DNA of 33,460 bases, from NCBI GenBank assembly GCA_964389735.1, contig CAYMEJ010000007.1, positions 1-33,460 on the forward strand, read 5' to 3'. Positions 1 to 7,908 of this stretch are shown piece after piece. The position numbers and the translations under genes were made by a program. A model generated the notes under the pieces. That model was given only the letters and a program-made list of their open reading frames with translations. It did no database searches and had not been told where the DNA came from. Source of the DNA: JAQUVS01 sp964389735 (GTDB lineage: Bacteria; Bacillota_I; Bacilli_A; RF39; UBA660). Numbering within the stretch: position 1 is the stretch's first letter; each line of letters starts with the position of its first letter.

Positions 1-34
1 AGCATATCTAAACATATCAGTATACCTATTAAAT

Positions 35-57
35 AGATGAGAAATCATCTTTTTTTG
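35..57 (+). terminator. hairpin terminator of an upstream gene, possibly bidirectional
   Basis: AGATGA and TCATCT pair around a GAAA loop and a run of T follows on the plus strand, so it best fits a plus-strand gene ending before the window. It lies just beyond the stop of the minus-strand ZIP gene and could also end that transcript, although the T-run on that side is weaker. Confidence 0.6.
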
Positions 58-849
58 TTATCCTAATGAAATATCTAATATCATCATTACCATAAATCCT
101 ATTAATGTAAATAAAGCCATCAAATCTTTTTTAGTATTGGTTTGACTTTCTGGTATTAACTCTTCTACAACAACATATATCATTGCCCCAGCTGCAAATG
201 CTAATAAGAATGGAAGAAGTAATCTCATCTTTATTACTAGTACTGCACCAAGTACTCCTGCAATAGGTTCAACAACACCACTTAACTGACCAAAGAAAAA
301 TGCTTTCTTCCTACTCATTCCTTCACGTCTTAATGGAACACTTACAGCAGTACCTTCAGGAAAATTCTGTATACCTATTCCAAGTGCTAATACAAATGCA
401 GAAGCAAGTGTTGCTCCATCTAATCCATAAGCTAAAGATCCAAATGCTACACCAACAGCTAATCCTTCAGGAATATTATGAAGAGTAATAGAAAATATTA
501 ACATCATACATCTTTTAAAACTACTACTATTTTTACTCTTATCAAAATGACTAAATAATTTATCACCTATAAACAATAAACAACCTCCACTAAAGAATCC
601 CAGTGATACTATTATCCATGAAGTCATTTTTAAATTATCTGCCATTTCTATAGCAGGGGATAAAAGTGACCAAAATGAAGCCGCAATCATAACACCAGCA
701 GCAAATCCTAACATAGCATCCATTACATTTTTATTAACTTTTTTAAAGAAAAATACTAATCCAGCACCAAGTGCAGTAACACTCCAAGTAAATAAAGTTG
801 CAAGTAATGCTAGAAAAGTATAATCTAAATTACTAATGTATTCTATCAT
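58..849 (-). CDS. ZIP family divalent metal (zinc) transporter
   Basis: This 263-residue integral membrane protein should import zinc or a related divalent cation across the cytoplasmic membrane. About eight hydrophobic segments are visible. The two hallmark metal-site motifs are present: HNIPEGLAVG (near residue 123) and QNFPEGTAVS (near residue 160), both with the H/N-x-x-P-E-G core of the ZIP family (GufA/ZupT branch). The length fits the family. The minus-strand start is preceded by AAAGGA, ten bases before the ATG. It is divergent from a Fur/Zur-type regulator and a ZnuABC-like importer, which supports zinc as the substrate. The intergenic region holds a palindrome that could control both directions. 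Confidence 0.9.
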   Translation of the reverse strand: MIEYISNLDYTFLALLATLFTWSVTALGAGLVFFFKKVNKNVMDAMLGFAAGVMIAASFWSLLSPAIEMADNLKMTSWIIVSLGFFSGGCLLFIGDKLFSHFDKSKNSSSFKRCMMLIFSITLHNIPEGLAVGVAFGSLAYGLDGATLASAFVLALGIGIQNFPEGTAVSVPLRREGMSRKKAFFFGQLSGVVEPIAGVLGAVLVIKMRLLLPFLLAFAAGAMIYVVVEELIPESQTNTKKDLMALFTLIGFMVMMILDISLG

Positions 850-897
850 AACCTAATCCTTTCACTATAATAAAATATTCAAAGCATAAAAAAATGA

Positions 898-925
898 TTG
901 TATTTTTTTTAAAAAAGTATATAAT
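898..925 (+). promoter_or_regulatory. promoter of the zinc operon
   Basis: TTGTAT (898-903) and TATAAT (920-925) are 16 bp apart. The predicted transcription start, near 932, lies on the Fur-like palindrome at 932-946, as expected for repression by the regulator encoded immediately downstream. Confidence 0.6.
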
Positions 926-931
926 AAAAAA

Positions 932-946
932 TGAAAACAATTTTCA
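932..946. promoter_or_regulatory. candidate Fur/Zur operator (7-1-7 palindrome)
   Basis: TGAAAACAATTTTCA is a 7-1-7 inverted repeat with six of seven arm positions matching. This is the architecture of Fur-superfamily boxes. It sits at the predicted start of the regulator and importer transcript, between them and the divergent ZIP gene. The assignment rests on geometry and position only. Confidence 0.5.
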
Positions 947-959
947 AATTGGAGGAGCT

Positions 960-1358
960 ATGTCATATAATACAAAACAAAGAGAACTAATAATGGAATG
1001 TCTTAAAAATAATTTAGACAAATGTATTACTGTAGAACAAATAGAAAAATACTTAATAGAAAGAAATCTAAAAGTAGGAATAGTTACAATATATAGATAC
1101 CTAGATAAATTAAATAAAGAAGGACTAGTAAATAAATATATATCAGAAAAAGGTAATCAAACATCTTATCAATATTTAGATAATGATCATTGTAATAATC
1201 ATTTTCATCTAAAATGTACAAATTGCGGAAAAATAATTCACTTAGATTGTAATGAAATAAATTGTCATATTAAAGAAGAACATAACTTTGATGTAGACAA
1301 TTCTAAAACAATTATTTATGGTAAATGTATTAACTGTAAGAAAGAAGGAACTAAATAA
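960..1358 (+). CDS. Fur family transcriptional regulator (Zur-like)
   Basis: This is a 132-residue metal-responsive repressor. The N-terminal half is a winged helix. The C-terminal half carries the metal ligands of the family: HFHLKC followed by a C-x2-C (CTNC), then a second C-x2-C near the end (CINC), the structural zinc site. The start at 960 is chosen because GGAGG lies five bases upstream; a longer reading frame from 894 would run through the promoter and operator. The stop overlaps the start of the ZnuA-like gene by one base, so the regulator heads the importer operon. This context favours zinc sensing (Zur) over iron or peroxide, but residues alone do not prove it. Confidence 0.88.
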   Translation: MSYNTKQRELIMECLKNNLDKCITVEQIEKYLIERNLKVGIVTIYRYLDKLNKEGLVNKYISEKGNQTSYQYLDNDHCNNHFHLKCTNCGKIIHLDCNEINCHIKEEHNFDVDNSKTIIYGKCINCKKEGTK

Positions 1359-2308
1359 TGAAAAAAATAGTAAAAATAATATCAATATTTGTAGTAGGAT
1401 TATTATCATTATCCCTAACAGGATGTGATTCCAAAGTAGAAGAATCTACTAATATGAATATAGTAACAACTATATTTCCAGCTTATGACTTTGCAAGAGC
1501 AGTAGTAGGTGATACAGCAGATTTAACTATGTTATTAAAACCAGGTGTAGAATCTCACAATTATGATCCAACTCCTAAAGATATAATAAAAATCCAAAAA
1601 TCAGATATCTTTATCTATAATGGTGGAGAAAGTGAAGAATGGGTAGAAAAAATATTAGAAAGCTTAGATACTTCTAAAATGACTATTATTAAAATGATGG
1701 ATTATGTAGAAACAAAAGAAGAAGAAACAGTAGAAGGAATGCAAGAAGAAGAGGAAGAAGAAACAAGCGAAGAAGAAATAGAATATGATGAACATATTTG
1801 GACTTCACCAGTAAATGCAATAAAAATAGTAAAAGCAATCAAAGATAAAATAGTAAAGACAGATAAAAATAATTCAGACTTATATGAATCTAATGCAAGT
1901 TCATATATAGAAGAATTAGAATCAATAAATACATCTTTTACAAATATAGTAAAAGATGCTAAAAGAAAAGAATTAGTATTTGGAGATAGATTCCCACTAA
2001 GATATTTTGTAGATGAATATGAATTAAAATATAGTGCAGCATTCCCAGGATGTGCTAGTGAAGTAGAACCAAGTGCAAAAACAATAGCTTTCTTAATTGA
2101 TAAAGTAAACGAAGAAAAAATACCTGTAATATTCTATATTGAATTATCAAATCAAAAAGTAGCAGATAGTATTAAAGAATCAACAAATGTAAAAACTCTT
2201 TTATTCCACTCATGTCATAATGTTACAAAAGAAGACTTTGATTCTGGTGTAACATATGTTGACTTAATGAAGAAAAATGTTCCTAATCTAAAGGAGGCAT
2301 TAAATTAA
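1358..2308 (+). CDS. znuA: zinc/manganese ABC transporter substrate-binding lipoprotein (ZnuA/TroA family)
   Basis: This 316-residue extracellular metal-binding lipoprotein should deliver metal to the ZnuBC-like importer. The signal peptide ends in lipobox LTGC with Cys23 as the lipidated residue. Metal-ligand candidates are His67 (GVESHNYDP) and His146 (DEHIW). Between them, residues 118-145 form a strongly acidic Glu-rich loop where ZnuA/AdcA proteins often have a His-rich loop. The position of the third canonical His falls in FGDRFPLRYF, so an Asp (about residue 210) may replace it; I recall similar variants in clostridial relatives. The start codon overlaps the regulator's stop (TAATG) and the stop overlaps the ATPase start. 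Confidence 0.88.
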   Translation: MKKIVKIISIFVVGLLSLSLTGCDSKVEESTNMNIVTTIFPAYDFARAVVGDTADLTMLLKPGVESHNYDPTPKDIIKIQKSDIFIYNGGESEEWVEKILESLDTSKMTIIKMMDYVETKEEETVEGMQEEEEEETSEEEIEYDEHIWTSPVNAIKIVKAIKDKIVKTDKNNSDLYESNASSYIEELESINTSFTNIVKDAKRKELVFGDRFPLRYFVDEYELKYSAAFPGCASEVEPSAKTIAFLIDKVNEEKIPVIFYIELSNQKVADSIKESTNVKTLLFHSCHNVTKEDFDSGVTYVDLMKKNVPNLKEALN

Positions 2309-3006
2309 TGAATCTGATAGAAGTAAAGAATATAACAGTAAGTTATGAAAATCATAAAGTTATAAAGGATTTATCATTTGAAGTAAAAAATAAAGATTAT
2401 ATATGTATATTAGGAGAAAATGGTAGTGGTAAATCTACTTTAATAAAGACTATATTAGGTTTAAAAAATTATAGTAAAGGTAAAATAGAATTCCCTAATT
2501 TAAATAAAAAAGAAATCGGATACCTACCACAACAATCAACATCTCAAAAAGATTTCCCAGCTTCTGTTTATGAAATAGTAATAAGTGGATGTATTAATAA
2601 TATGGGATTAAGACCTTTTTATAGTAAAGAACAAAAAGAATTAGCAATTGAAAGTTTAAAAAGACTTAATATATTAAATTTAAAAAATAGATGTTATAGA
2701 GAATTATCAGGTGGTCAACAACAAAGAGTATTACTAGCAAGAAGTTTATGTGCAACAAAAAAAATAATACTATTAGATGAACCAGTAGCAGGATTAGATC
2801 CAAAAGCTACAAAAGATTTATATAATATAATAGATAAATTAAATAAAGAAGGAATTACTATTATTATGGTATCACATGATATAGATGAAGCTATTAAACA
2901 TTGTAATAAAATTCTATATTTAGGAAAACATAAATTCTTTGGTACAACAGAAGAATATTTAAATGATGAACATTGTGATTGCTTTGGAGGTGATCAATGT
3001 GATTAA
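2308..3006 (+). CDS. znuC: zinc ABC transporter ATP-binding protein
   Basis: This 232-residue cytoplasmic ATPase powers the metal importer. Walker A is GENGSGKST (36-44), the ABC signature is LSGGQ (133-137), Walker B ends in LLDEP with Asp157-Glu158, and a switch-His segment MVSHD follows. The start is preceded by AAGGAGG at 2291-2297 and overlaps the ZnuA stop by one base. The last ten residues are rich in His and Cys (HCDC, then a final Cys), which is unusual and could bind metal, or may just reflect overlap with the RBS of the next gene. Confidence 0.92.
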   Translation: MNLIEVKNITVSYENHKVIKDLSFEVKNKDYICILGENGSGKSTLIKTILGLKNYSKGKIEFPNLNKKEIGYLPQQSTSQKDFPASVYEIVISGCINNMGLRPFYSKEQKELAIESLKRLNILNLKNRCYRELSGGQQQRVLLARSLCATKKIILLDEPVAGLDPKATKDLYNIIDKLNKEGITIIMVSHDIDEAIKHCNKILYLGKHKFFGTTEEYLNDEHCDCFGGDQCD

Positions 3007-3820
3007 TATAATAACAGAAATGTTTTCTTATACTTTTATTACAAGGGCTGTAATAGTAGGATTAATAGTATCCCTTTGTGCAGCACTTTTAGGAGTAAGC
3101 TTAGTATTAAAAAAATATTCTATGATAGGTGATGGACTATCACATGTAGGTTTTGGTGCACTTGCAATAGCAACATCATTAAATATGGCTCCACTTGCAG
3201 TATCAATACCAATAACAGTAGTAGTAGCATTCTTATTACTTAGAATAAGTGAAAACTCTAAAATAAAAGGAGACTCATGGGTTGCTTTAATATCAGCATC
3301 ATCTCTTGCAATAGGAGTATTAGTAATATCATCAACAACAGGAATGAATGTAGATGTATGTAACTATTTATTTGGTAGTATTCTAGCAATGAGTAAAGCA
3401 GATGTTACTTTAAGTATAATATGTGGAATTATAGTAATAATATTATTTATTGTTTTCTATAATAAAATATTTGCTGTTACATTTGATGAAAACTTTGCAA
3501 AAGCAACAGGTACTAAATCTAACTTATATAATATGCTAATAGCATTCTTAACAGCAATAACAATAGTATTAGGAATGAGAATAATGGGTTCATTATTAAT
3601 ATCAAGTTTAATAATATTCCCAGCACTTTCTTCAATGAGATTATGTAAAAACTTTAAAAGTGTAATCATTGTATCAGCAATAATATCATTAATATGTTTT
3701 ATGATAGGTATCATATTATCATATCAATTTGCATTACCAGCAGGTGCTAGTATAGTAGGAATAAATTTAATAGTATTTATTATTTTTAGTGCAATAAACT
3801 ATACAAAGGAAAGAAATTAA
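2999..3820 (+). CDS. znuB: zinc ABC transporter permease (ZnuB/TroC family)
   Basis: This is a permease of about 273 residues with eight or so hydrophobic segments and the family features GDGLSHVGFGALA and MRIMGSLLISSLIIFPALS. The GTG at 2999 is preferred over the ATG at 2963: GGAGGTGAT (2986-2994) is at ideal distance from the GTG, and the extra twelve residues would lie inside the ZnuC reading frame. The gene thus overlaps znuC by eight bases, indicating translational coupling. It forms the membrane channel of the importer with the two preceding genes. Confidence 0.9.
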   Translation: MINIITEMFSYTFITRAVIVGLIVSLCAALLGVSLVLKKYSMIGDGLSHVGFGALAIATSLNMAPLAVSIPITVVVAFLLLRISENSKIKGDSWVALISASSLAIGVLVISSTTGMNVDVCNYLFGSILAMSKADVTLSIICGIIVIILFIVFYNKIFAVTFDENFAKATGTKSNLYNMLIAFLTAITIVLGMRIMGSLLISSLIIFPALSSMRLCKNFKSVIIVSAIISLICFMIGIILSYQFALPAGASIVGINLIVFIIFSAINYTKERN

Positions 3821-3821
3821 T

Positions 3822-4253
3822 ATGAAAAAGTTATTATTGATATTACCATTAATTTTAATTATATGTAGTTGTTCTAATGAAAACTTAGATGGAGTAGATT
3901 TAGAAATAAAAGAAAAAATGTTTGTTACTCAAATAAATGAAATATATGCTAATACTAAGGATTACTTAGGAAAAACTTTAATGTATGAAGGTATATTTGG
4001 TATATATAATTATGAGGATATAAAGAAGGATTTCTATTATGTATATAGAAATGGACCAGGTTGTTGTGTAACAGATGCTCAAGCAGGATTTGAAGTAGTA
4101 TACGATAAAGACTATCCAAAAGAAAATGATTGGGTAAGAGTAATAGGTAAATTAGATTATTGTAAAGATAAAAAAGGTGTAGATGTATTATGTATAAAAG
4201 CAACATCTATCAAGAAAATGAAAACAAGAGGAAAAGAAATAGTAGTTCAATAA
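3822..4253 (+). CDS. lipoprotein resembling the C-terminal domain of DUF1980/TIGR03943 proteins
   Basis: This 143-residue secreted lipoprotein has a hydrophobic signal ending in lipobox IICSC (Cys16 or so). The mature part contains YLGKTLMYEGIF, then GPGCCVTDAQAGFEV, then NDWVRVIGKL. This order and the Cys-Cys-x-x-Asp-Ala core match my memory of the C-terminal half of DUF1980 (YcgQ-type) proteins, which are linked to zinc-regulated gene pairs. Here that domain is detached from its usual membrane half and anchored as a lipoprotein. It begins two bases after znuB and so belongs to the zinc operon. A surface zinc-handling role is inferred; the family link is moderately sure. Confidence 0.65.
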   Translation: MKKLLLILPLILIICSCSNENLDGVDLEIKEKMFVTQINEIYANTKDYLGKTLMYEGIFGIYNYEDIKKDFYYVYRNGPGCCVTDAQAGFEVVYDKDYPKENDWVRVIGKLDYCKDKKGVDVLCIKATSIKKMKTRGKEIVVQ

Positions 4254-4264
4254 AAGGAGAATAT

Positions 4265-4660
4265 ATGAAGAAAAAGTTAATATTTATAGCAATAATATTT
4301 ACATGCTTCGTAATAACTGGATGTAACAAAGAAATGAATACATTAGAAAATGTCTCTATAAAGATAAAAGATGATACATTAACTAAAACAAGTGCAACTA
4401 TAATTATTACTGATAAAAGTAATAAAGATTATAATTATGATGAATGGTTTAGAATCGATAAAAAAGAAAACAATAAATGGAAAGAATTAGAAACAATAAG
4501 TAGTAATTGGATAGACTTACCGGTATACAAAATAGAAAATAATACTTTAGAAATGAATCAAGATTGGACAAATATATATGGTTCATTAAAAAAAGGAAAT
4601 TACAGACTAGTAAAAGAAGTTAATGATAAGTATATTTCCGTAGAATTTACTATTAAATAA
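4265..4660 (+). CDS. lipoprotein with bacterial Ig-like fold (Big_14-like)
   Basis: This is a 131-residue lipoprotein with lipobox VITGC. The mature part is a single small beta-rich domain containing YDEWFRIDKKENNKW and, near the end, NIYGSLKKGNYRLVKEV. The pattern of 'iek..ng.W..l' followed by 'yG.L..G.YRi.K' resembles the bacterial Ig-like domain family PF20251. The start at 4265 follows AAAAGGAGA; the frame is open upstream to 4190 but that part overlaps the previous gene. It is eleven bases after the preceding lipoprotein and ends the zinc operon at a terminator. Its role is unknown. Confidence 0.65.
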   Translation: MKKKLIFIAIIFTCFVITGCNKEMNTLENVSIKIKDDTLTKTSATIIITDKSNKDYNYDEWFRIDKKENNKWKELETISSNWIDLPVYKIENNTLEMNQDWTNIYGSLKKGNYRLVKEVNDKYISVEFTIK

Positions 4661-4661
4661 T

Positions 4662-4685
4662 AAAAGATGTTAATAACATCTTTTT
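4662..4685 (+). terminator. terminator of the zinc operon
   Basis: AAAAGATGTT and AACATCTTTT pair around a three-base loop with trailing T residues directly after the stop codon of the last lipoprotein gene. Confidence 0.75.
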
Positions 4686-4688
4686 ATA

Positions 4689-4697
4689 TGTTATAAT
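4689..4697 (+). promoter_or_regulatory. extended -10 promoter element
   Basis: TGTTATAAT fits TGnTATAAT. It lies 16 bases before the ATG at 4714, implying a leader of only about ten bases. Confidence 0.5.
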
Positions 4698-4713
4698 TTA
4701 AGCGGTGATTTAA

Positions 4714-4980
4714 ATGGATGAATATAATATAGATGAATTAGTTAATGAAATAGATTTTAATGCTAATAGTTTTACTGATGTAAATAAAAATATAAAATTA
4801 ACTAATAGAGAAATAAGTATATTAGATAGTTATGATATTAATTATAAGAATTGTAATTCATTAACAGAAGTCCTTTATCAAATTGATTATGTAATGAATG
4901 ATAGTGATGATATTGAAGATTTAGAATGGGTAGCAACCGAAATATCAGATAGAAATTATTATATGAACACAAATAAGTAA
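4714..4980 (+). CDS. small acidic hypothetical protein
   Basis: This is an 88-residue protein that I do not recognise. It is soluble, rich in Asp, Asn and Ile, with no signal or membrane segment. GGTGAT precedes the ATG and an extended -10 promoter lies just upstream, so it appears to be an independent single-gene transcript between two terminator/promoter boundaries. Codon use matches its neighbours. Confidence 0.6.
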   Translation: MDEYNIDELVNEIDFNANSFTDVNKNIKLTNREISILDSYDINYKNCNSLTEVLYQIDYVMNDSDDIEDLEWVATEISDRNYYMNTNK

Positions 4981-4985
4981 AAATG

Positions 4986-4994
4986 TGATATAAT
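4986..4994 (+). promoter_or_regulatory. extended -10 promoter element
   Basis: TGATATAAT lies directly after the preceding stop codon and 26 bases before the SDR start. No good -35 box is visible, as expected for an extended -10 promoter. Confidence 0.55.
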
Positions 4995-5020
4995 ATAAAC
5001 CAATTTGAGGGGATGAATGT

Positions 5021-5755
5021 ATGGTAGCACTAGTAACAGGATCAAATAGAGGAATAGGAAAGTCTACAATAATAGAATTAGCAAGTAAAGGATATGATGT
5101 AGTTATTAATTATAATACTCATGAACAAGAAGCTAATGAATTAAAAAAATATGTAGAAGAAAAATATAAAGTAAAAGCATTAACAATAAAATGTGATGTA
5201 TCTAATGAAAAAGAAGTAAAAGAAATGCTTAATAAAATAATAGAAGAATTTAATACAATAGATGTTTTAGTAAATAATGCTTCTATTGCAATAGATACAT
5301 GTTTTGAAGATAAAACAGTAGAAAACTTTAGAAGAATATTAGATGTTAATTTAATAGGAACATTTCTAGTTAGTAAATATGTAGGAGAAATAATGTTAAA
5401 AAATAAAAAAGGTAACATAGTAAATATATCTTCTACTAATGGAATAAATACTAATTATCCTTATAGTTTAGATTATGATGCCTCAAAAGCAGGTGTAATA
5501 TCATTAACACATAACTTAGCAGAACAATATGCACCATATATAAATGTTAATACAGTAGCACCAGGATGGGTAAATACTGATATGAATAAAGATTTAGATG
5601 AAGACTTTATTAAAGAAGAGAATAAAAAAATATTATTAAAAAGATTTGCAGAACCAATGGAAATAGCAAAAGTAATATGCTTTCTAGTAAGTGAAGATGC
5701 AAAATATATTAATAATCAAGTAATAATAGTAGATGGGGGTCAATATGGAATTTGA
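5021..5755 (+). CDS. short-chain dehydrogenase/reductase (FabG-like SDR)
   Basis: This 244-residue NAD(P)-dependent oxidoreductase has the classical SDR layout. The cofactor-binding TGSNRGIGK is at 6-14, the NNAS motif at 85-88, the catalytic Ser at 137/138, and Tyr152 with Lys156 in YDASK. The C-terminal sequence NQVIIVDGGQYGI is typical of the FabG branch. No fatty-acid genes are nearby, so 3-oxoacyl-ACP reductase activity cannot be claimed; substrate unknown. It ends in TGA and overlaps the next gene by eleven bases, so the two are probably co-translated. Confidence 0.9.
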   Translation: MVALVTGSNRGIGKSTIIELASKGYDVVINYNTHEQEANELKKYVEEKYKVKALTIKCDVSNEKEVKEMLNKIIEEFNTIDVLVNNASIAIDTCFEDKTVENFRRILDVNLIGTFLVSKYVGEIMLKNKKGNIVNISSTNGINTNYPYSLDYDASKAGVISLTHNLAEQYAPYINVNTVAPGWVNTDMNKDLDEDFIKEENKKILLKRFAEPMEIAKVICFLVSEDAKYINNQVIIVDGGQYGI

Positions 5756-6332
5756 TGAGTTAATGGAAGACAGTTTACAAAGAATATTTAATAGTAAATG
5801 TAACAATTATATGATTGATGGATTAAGTGATGAAGAAGTAGAAAATGCAAAAACAATATTAGAAAATAATGAATACTTAGATGTAGAATATGATGATTTA
5901 ACAGGTGAATCATTTAAAATGAATAATGTTGTCATTGATTTAGAAAAAACTAAAGTAAATGAAATAGTAAAAGAAGTTACAAGTGTATTAGGAAAAGAAT
6001 TAGATGTTTCAGCTGATTTTAAAGAGTTAATAAAATTCTATAGTTATTTAATTGCAAATGATAAAAGAGTACAAATTAATTTTTTTAATTATGATAAATT
6101 ACCAATAAAAGAACAAAAATTAGTAAATAACTTTTTTACTATAACAAGTGGTAAATTAGTTATACAAGTATTCTTTAATAGAGGTAAAAGATTTGAAACA
6201 TTAGAAACAACTAGAACAAAAGATGGTCATATATACTATTTAGATAGAAGAGAAGACTTTAATCATACAGTAGTAACACATTATACAAAAAAAATTGACT
6301 CACAGAATAAAAAAAGAAGAAAAAGAGGTTAA
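5745..6332 (+). CDS. hypothetical protein
   Basis: This is a 195-residue soluble protein of unrecognised family. An acidic N-terminal part is followed by a beta-rich middle and a very basic tail (KKRRKRG). The ATG at 5745 is preferred over the one at 5733 because GGGGGT lies five bases upstream. It overlaps the SDR gene and is five bases from the PLP-enzyme gene, so the three form one operon. The basic tail could bind nucleic acid, but nothing else supports that. Confidence 0.65.
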   Translation: MEFDELMEDSLQRIFNSKCNNYMIDGLSDEEVENAKTILENNEYLDVEYDDLTGESFKMNNVVIDLEKTKVNEIVKEVTSVLGKELDVSADFKELIKFYSYLIANDKRVQINFFNYDKLPIKEQKLVNNFFTITSGKLVIQVFFNRGKRFETLETTRTKDGHIYYLDRREDFNHTVVTHYTKKIDSQNKKRRKRG

Positions 6333-6337
6333 TAATT

Positions 6338-7561
6338 ATGGATATATGTAGTTTAATAGAAGAGCAAGAACAAGAATTAAAAGATGAATTCAATATTATA
6401 GAAAAGAATGCATTTAATAATAGTAAAAAAGTTCTTAATGCTTTTAGAAATAATAATATAAGTGAATCTCATTTTAATTCTACTACTGGATATGGATATA
6501 ATGATTTAGGAAGAGATACAATAGAAAAAATATTTTCTGAAGTATTAGGAGGAGAAGATTCTCTAGTAAGAAGTCAATTTATTTCAGGATCTCATGCTCT
6601 TACAGTAGCACTATTCGCACTATTAAGACCAAATGAAACATTATTAAGTATTTCAGGAACACCATATGATACATTACATGAAGTAATAGGTATTAAAGAT
6701 AATGACAGTTCATTAAAATCATATGGAATAAACTATGAACAAATAGATTTAAATAATAATGATTTTGATTATGATAAAATAAAAGATATTATTACTAATA
6801 AAAAAATAAAATTAATAGAAATACAAAGAAGTAAAGGATATTCTACAAGAAAAAGTATAAGTATAGAAAAACTTGAAAAAGTAATTAATTTTATAAAAGA
6901 AATAGATAAAGATATAATAATAATGATTGATAATTGTTATTGTGAATTTGTTGAAGAAAAGACTCCATTAGAAGTAGGAGCAGATATAATAGTTGGATCA
7001 TTAATAAAGAATTTAGGTGGTGGAATAGCACCTAATGGAGCATATATATCAGGAAGAAAAGAGCTAATAAACTTATGTGGTGAAAGATTAACTTTACCTG
7101 GAGAAGGAAAAGAAGTAGGACCATCTCTAGGAATAAACAAAAGTATATTACAAGGTTTATTCTTAGCACCCTCTGTAGTAGCAAGTAGTTTGAAAACTGC
7201 TATATTAACAGCAAAAGTATTAGAACATTTAGGATATAATGTTGAACCTAGATATAATGAAAAAAGAGTAGATATAGTACAAAATATTATATTTAATGAT
7301 AAAGATAAATTAATAAAATATTGCCAAGGTATTCAAATGGGTTCACCAATAGATAGTTTTGCAGTACCAACACCATGGGATATGCCAGGATATACTGATC
7401 AAGTAATAATGGCATCTGGTTCATTTACTCAAGGATCAAGTATTGAATTAAGTTGTGATGGACCATTAAGAGAACCATTTATAGCATACCAACAAGGTGG
7501 TCTAACTTATGAATATGGGAAACTAGGATTATGTAAAGCAATAGAGCAATTACAAAAATAA
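6338..7561 (+). CDS. methionine gamma-lyase family PLP enzyme (aluminium-resistance protein family)
   Basis: This 407-residue, PLP-dependent enzyme has the Cys/Met-metabolism fold. The PF06838-type features are visible: HFNSTTGYGYNDLGRD near 45-60, RSQFISGSHALTVALFAL near 78-95, cofactor Asp198 in MIDNCYCEF, and the probable Schiff-base Lys224 in GSLIKNLGGGIAPNGAY. The C-terminal PWDMPGYTDQVIMASG is also typical. The full length is as expected. Older annotations call this family aluminium resistance protein; its true reaction is poorly defined, and a role in sulfur amino acid cleavage is inference. Confidence 0.9.
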   Translation: MDICSLIEEQEQELKDEFNIIEKNAFNNSKKVLNAFRNNNISESHFNSTTGYGYNDLGRDTIEKIFSEVLGGEDSLVRSQFISGSHALTVALFALLRPNETLLSISGTPYDTLHEVIGIKDNDSSLKSYGINYEQIDLNNNDFDYDKIKDIITNKKIKLIEIQRSKGYSTRKSISIEKLEKVINFIKEIDKDIIIMIDNCYCEFVEEKTPLEVGADIIVGSLIKNLGGGIAPNGAYISGRKELINLCGERLTLPGEGKEVGPSLGINKSILQGLFLAPSVVASSLKTAILTAKVLEHLGYNVEPRYNEKRVDIVQNIIFNDKDKLIKYCQGIQMGSPIDSFAVPTPWDMPGYTDQVIMASGSFTQGSSIELSCDGPLREPFIAYQQGGLTYEYGKLGLCKAIEQLQK

Positions 7562-7583
7562 GTCTAAATTAATAGACTTTTTT
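7560..7583 (+). terminator. terminator after the PLP-enzyme operon
   Basis: AAGTCTA and TAGACTT pair around AATTAA and a T-run follows. It overlaps the stop codon. Confidence 0.75.
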
Positions 7584-7624
7584 ATTTGTTATAAGGTATA
7601 ATACATATAATAGGAGTGATTATA

Positions 7625-7906
7625 ATGGAAGAAACAAATGCTCGCTTTATTGAAGTAACAAGTCCAACTGGAGAAAAAATACAAGCAGAAATATTAGATA
7701 TTTTTAATGTTGAAGGATATGAGGGCAAAGATTATATTTTATATTCATTTGGAGAAGATGTTAATGAAGAAGAAGAAAAAGTATATGTATCAATACTAGA
7801 AGAAACTAATGATATGTGTAACTTATTAGAAATAAAAGATGAAAAAGAATGGGAAACTGTACAAAAAGCTTTAGCAGAACGTGCTGAAGATATTGGTGGT
7901 GAATAA
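7625..7906 (+). CDS. DUF1292 family protein (YrzB-like)
   Basis: This is a 93-residue acidic protein of the DUF1292 type: FIEVTSPTGEKIQAEIL, then YEGKDYILYSF and VYVSILEE, with a helical acidic C-terminus ending WETVQKALAERAED. In Firmicutes such genes are usually near yrrK/ruvX, mltG or alaS, which is not the case here. The ATG at 7625 is used because AGGAGTGAT precedes it; a GTG at 7616 would lie within the RBS. A TATAAT at 7597-7602 is upstream. It is two bases from the next gene. Confidence 0.85.
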   Translation: MEETNARFIEVTSPTGEKIQAEILDIFNVEGYEGKDYILYSFGEDVNEEEEKVYVSILEETNDMCNLLEIKDEKEWETVQKALAERAEDIGGE

Positions 7907-7908
7907 AA

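Noticed and set aside
300..488. Plus-strand ORF inside the ZIP gene
   Set aside because: It is the antisense of the well-supported ZIP transporter, with a biased composition and no RBS.
5733..5755. TGA used as Trp (Mollicute code)
   Set aside because: TGA ends the SDR gene at its normal length, and Trp residues are encoded by TGG throughout, so the standard bacterial code fits.
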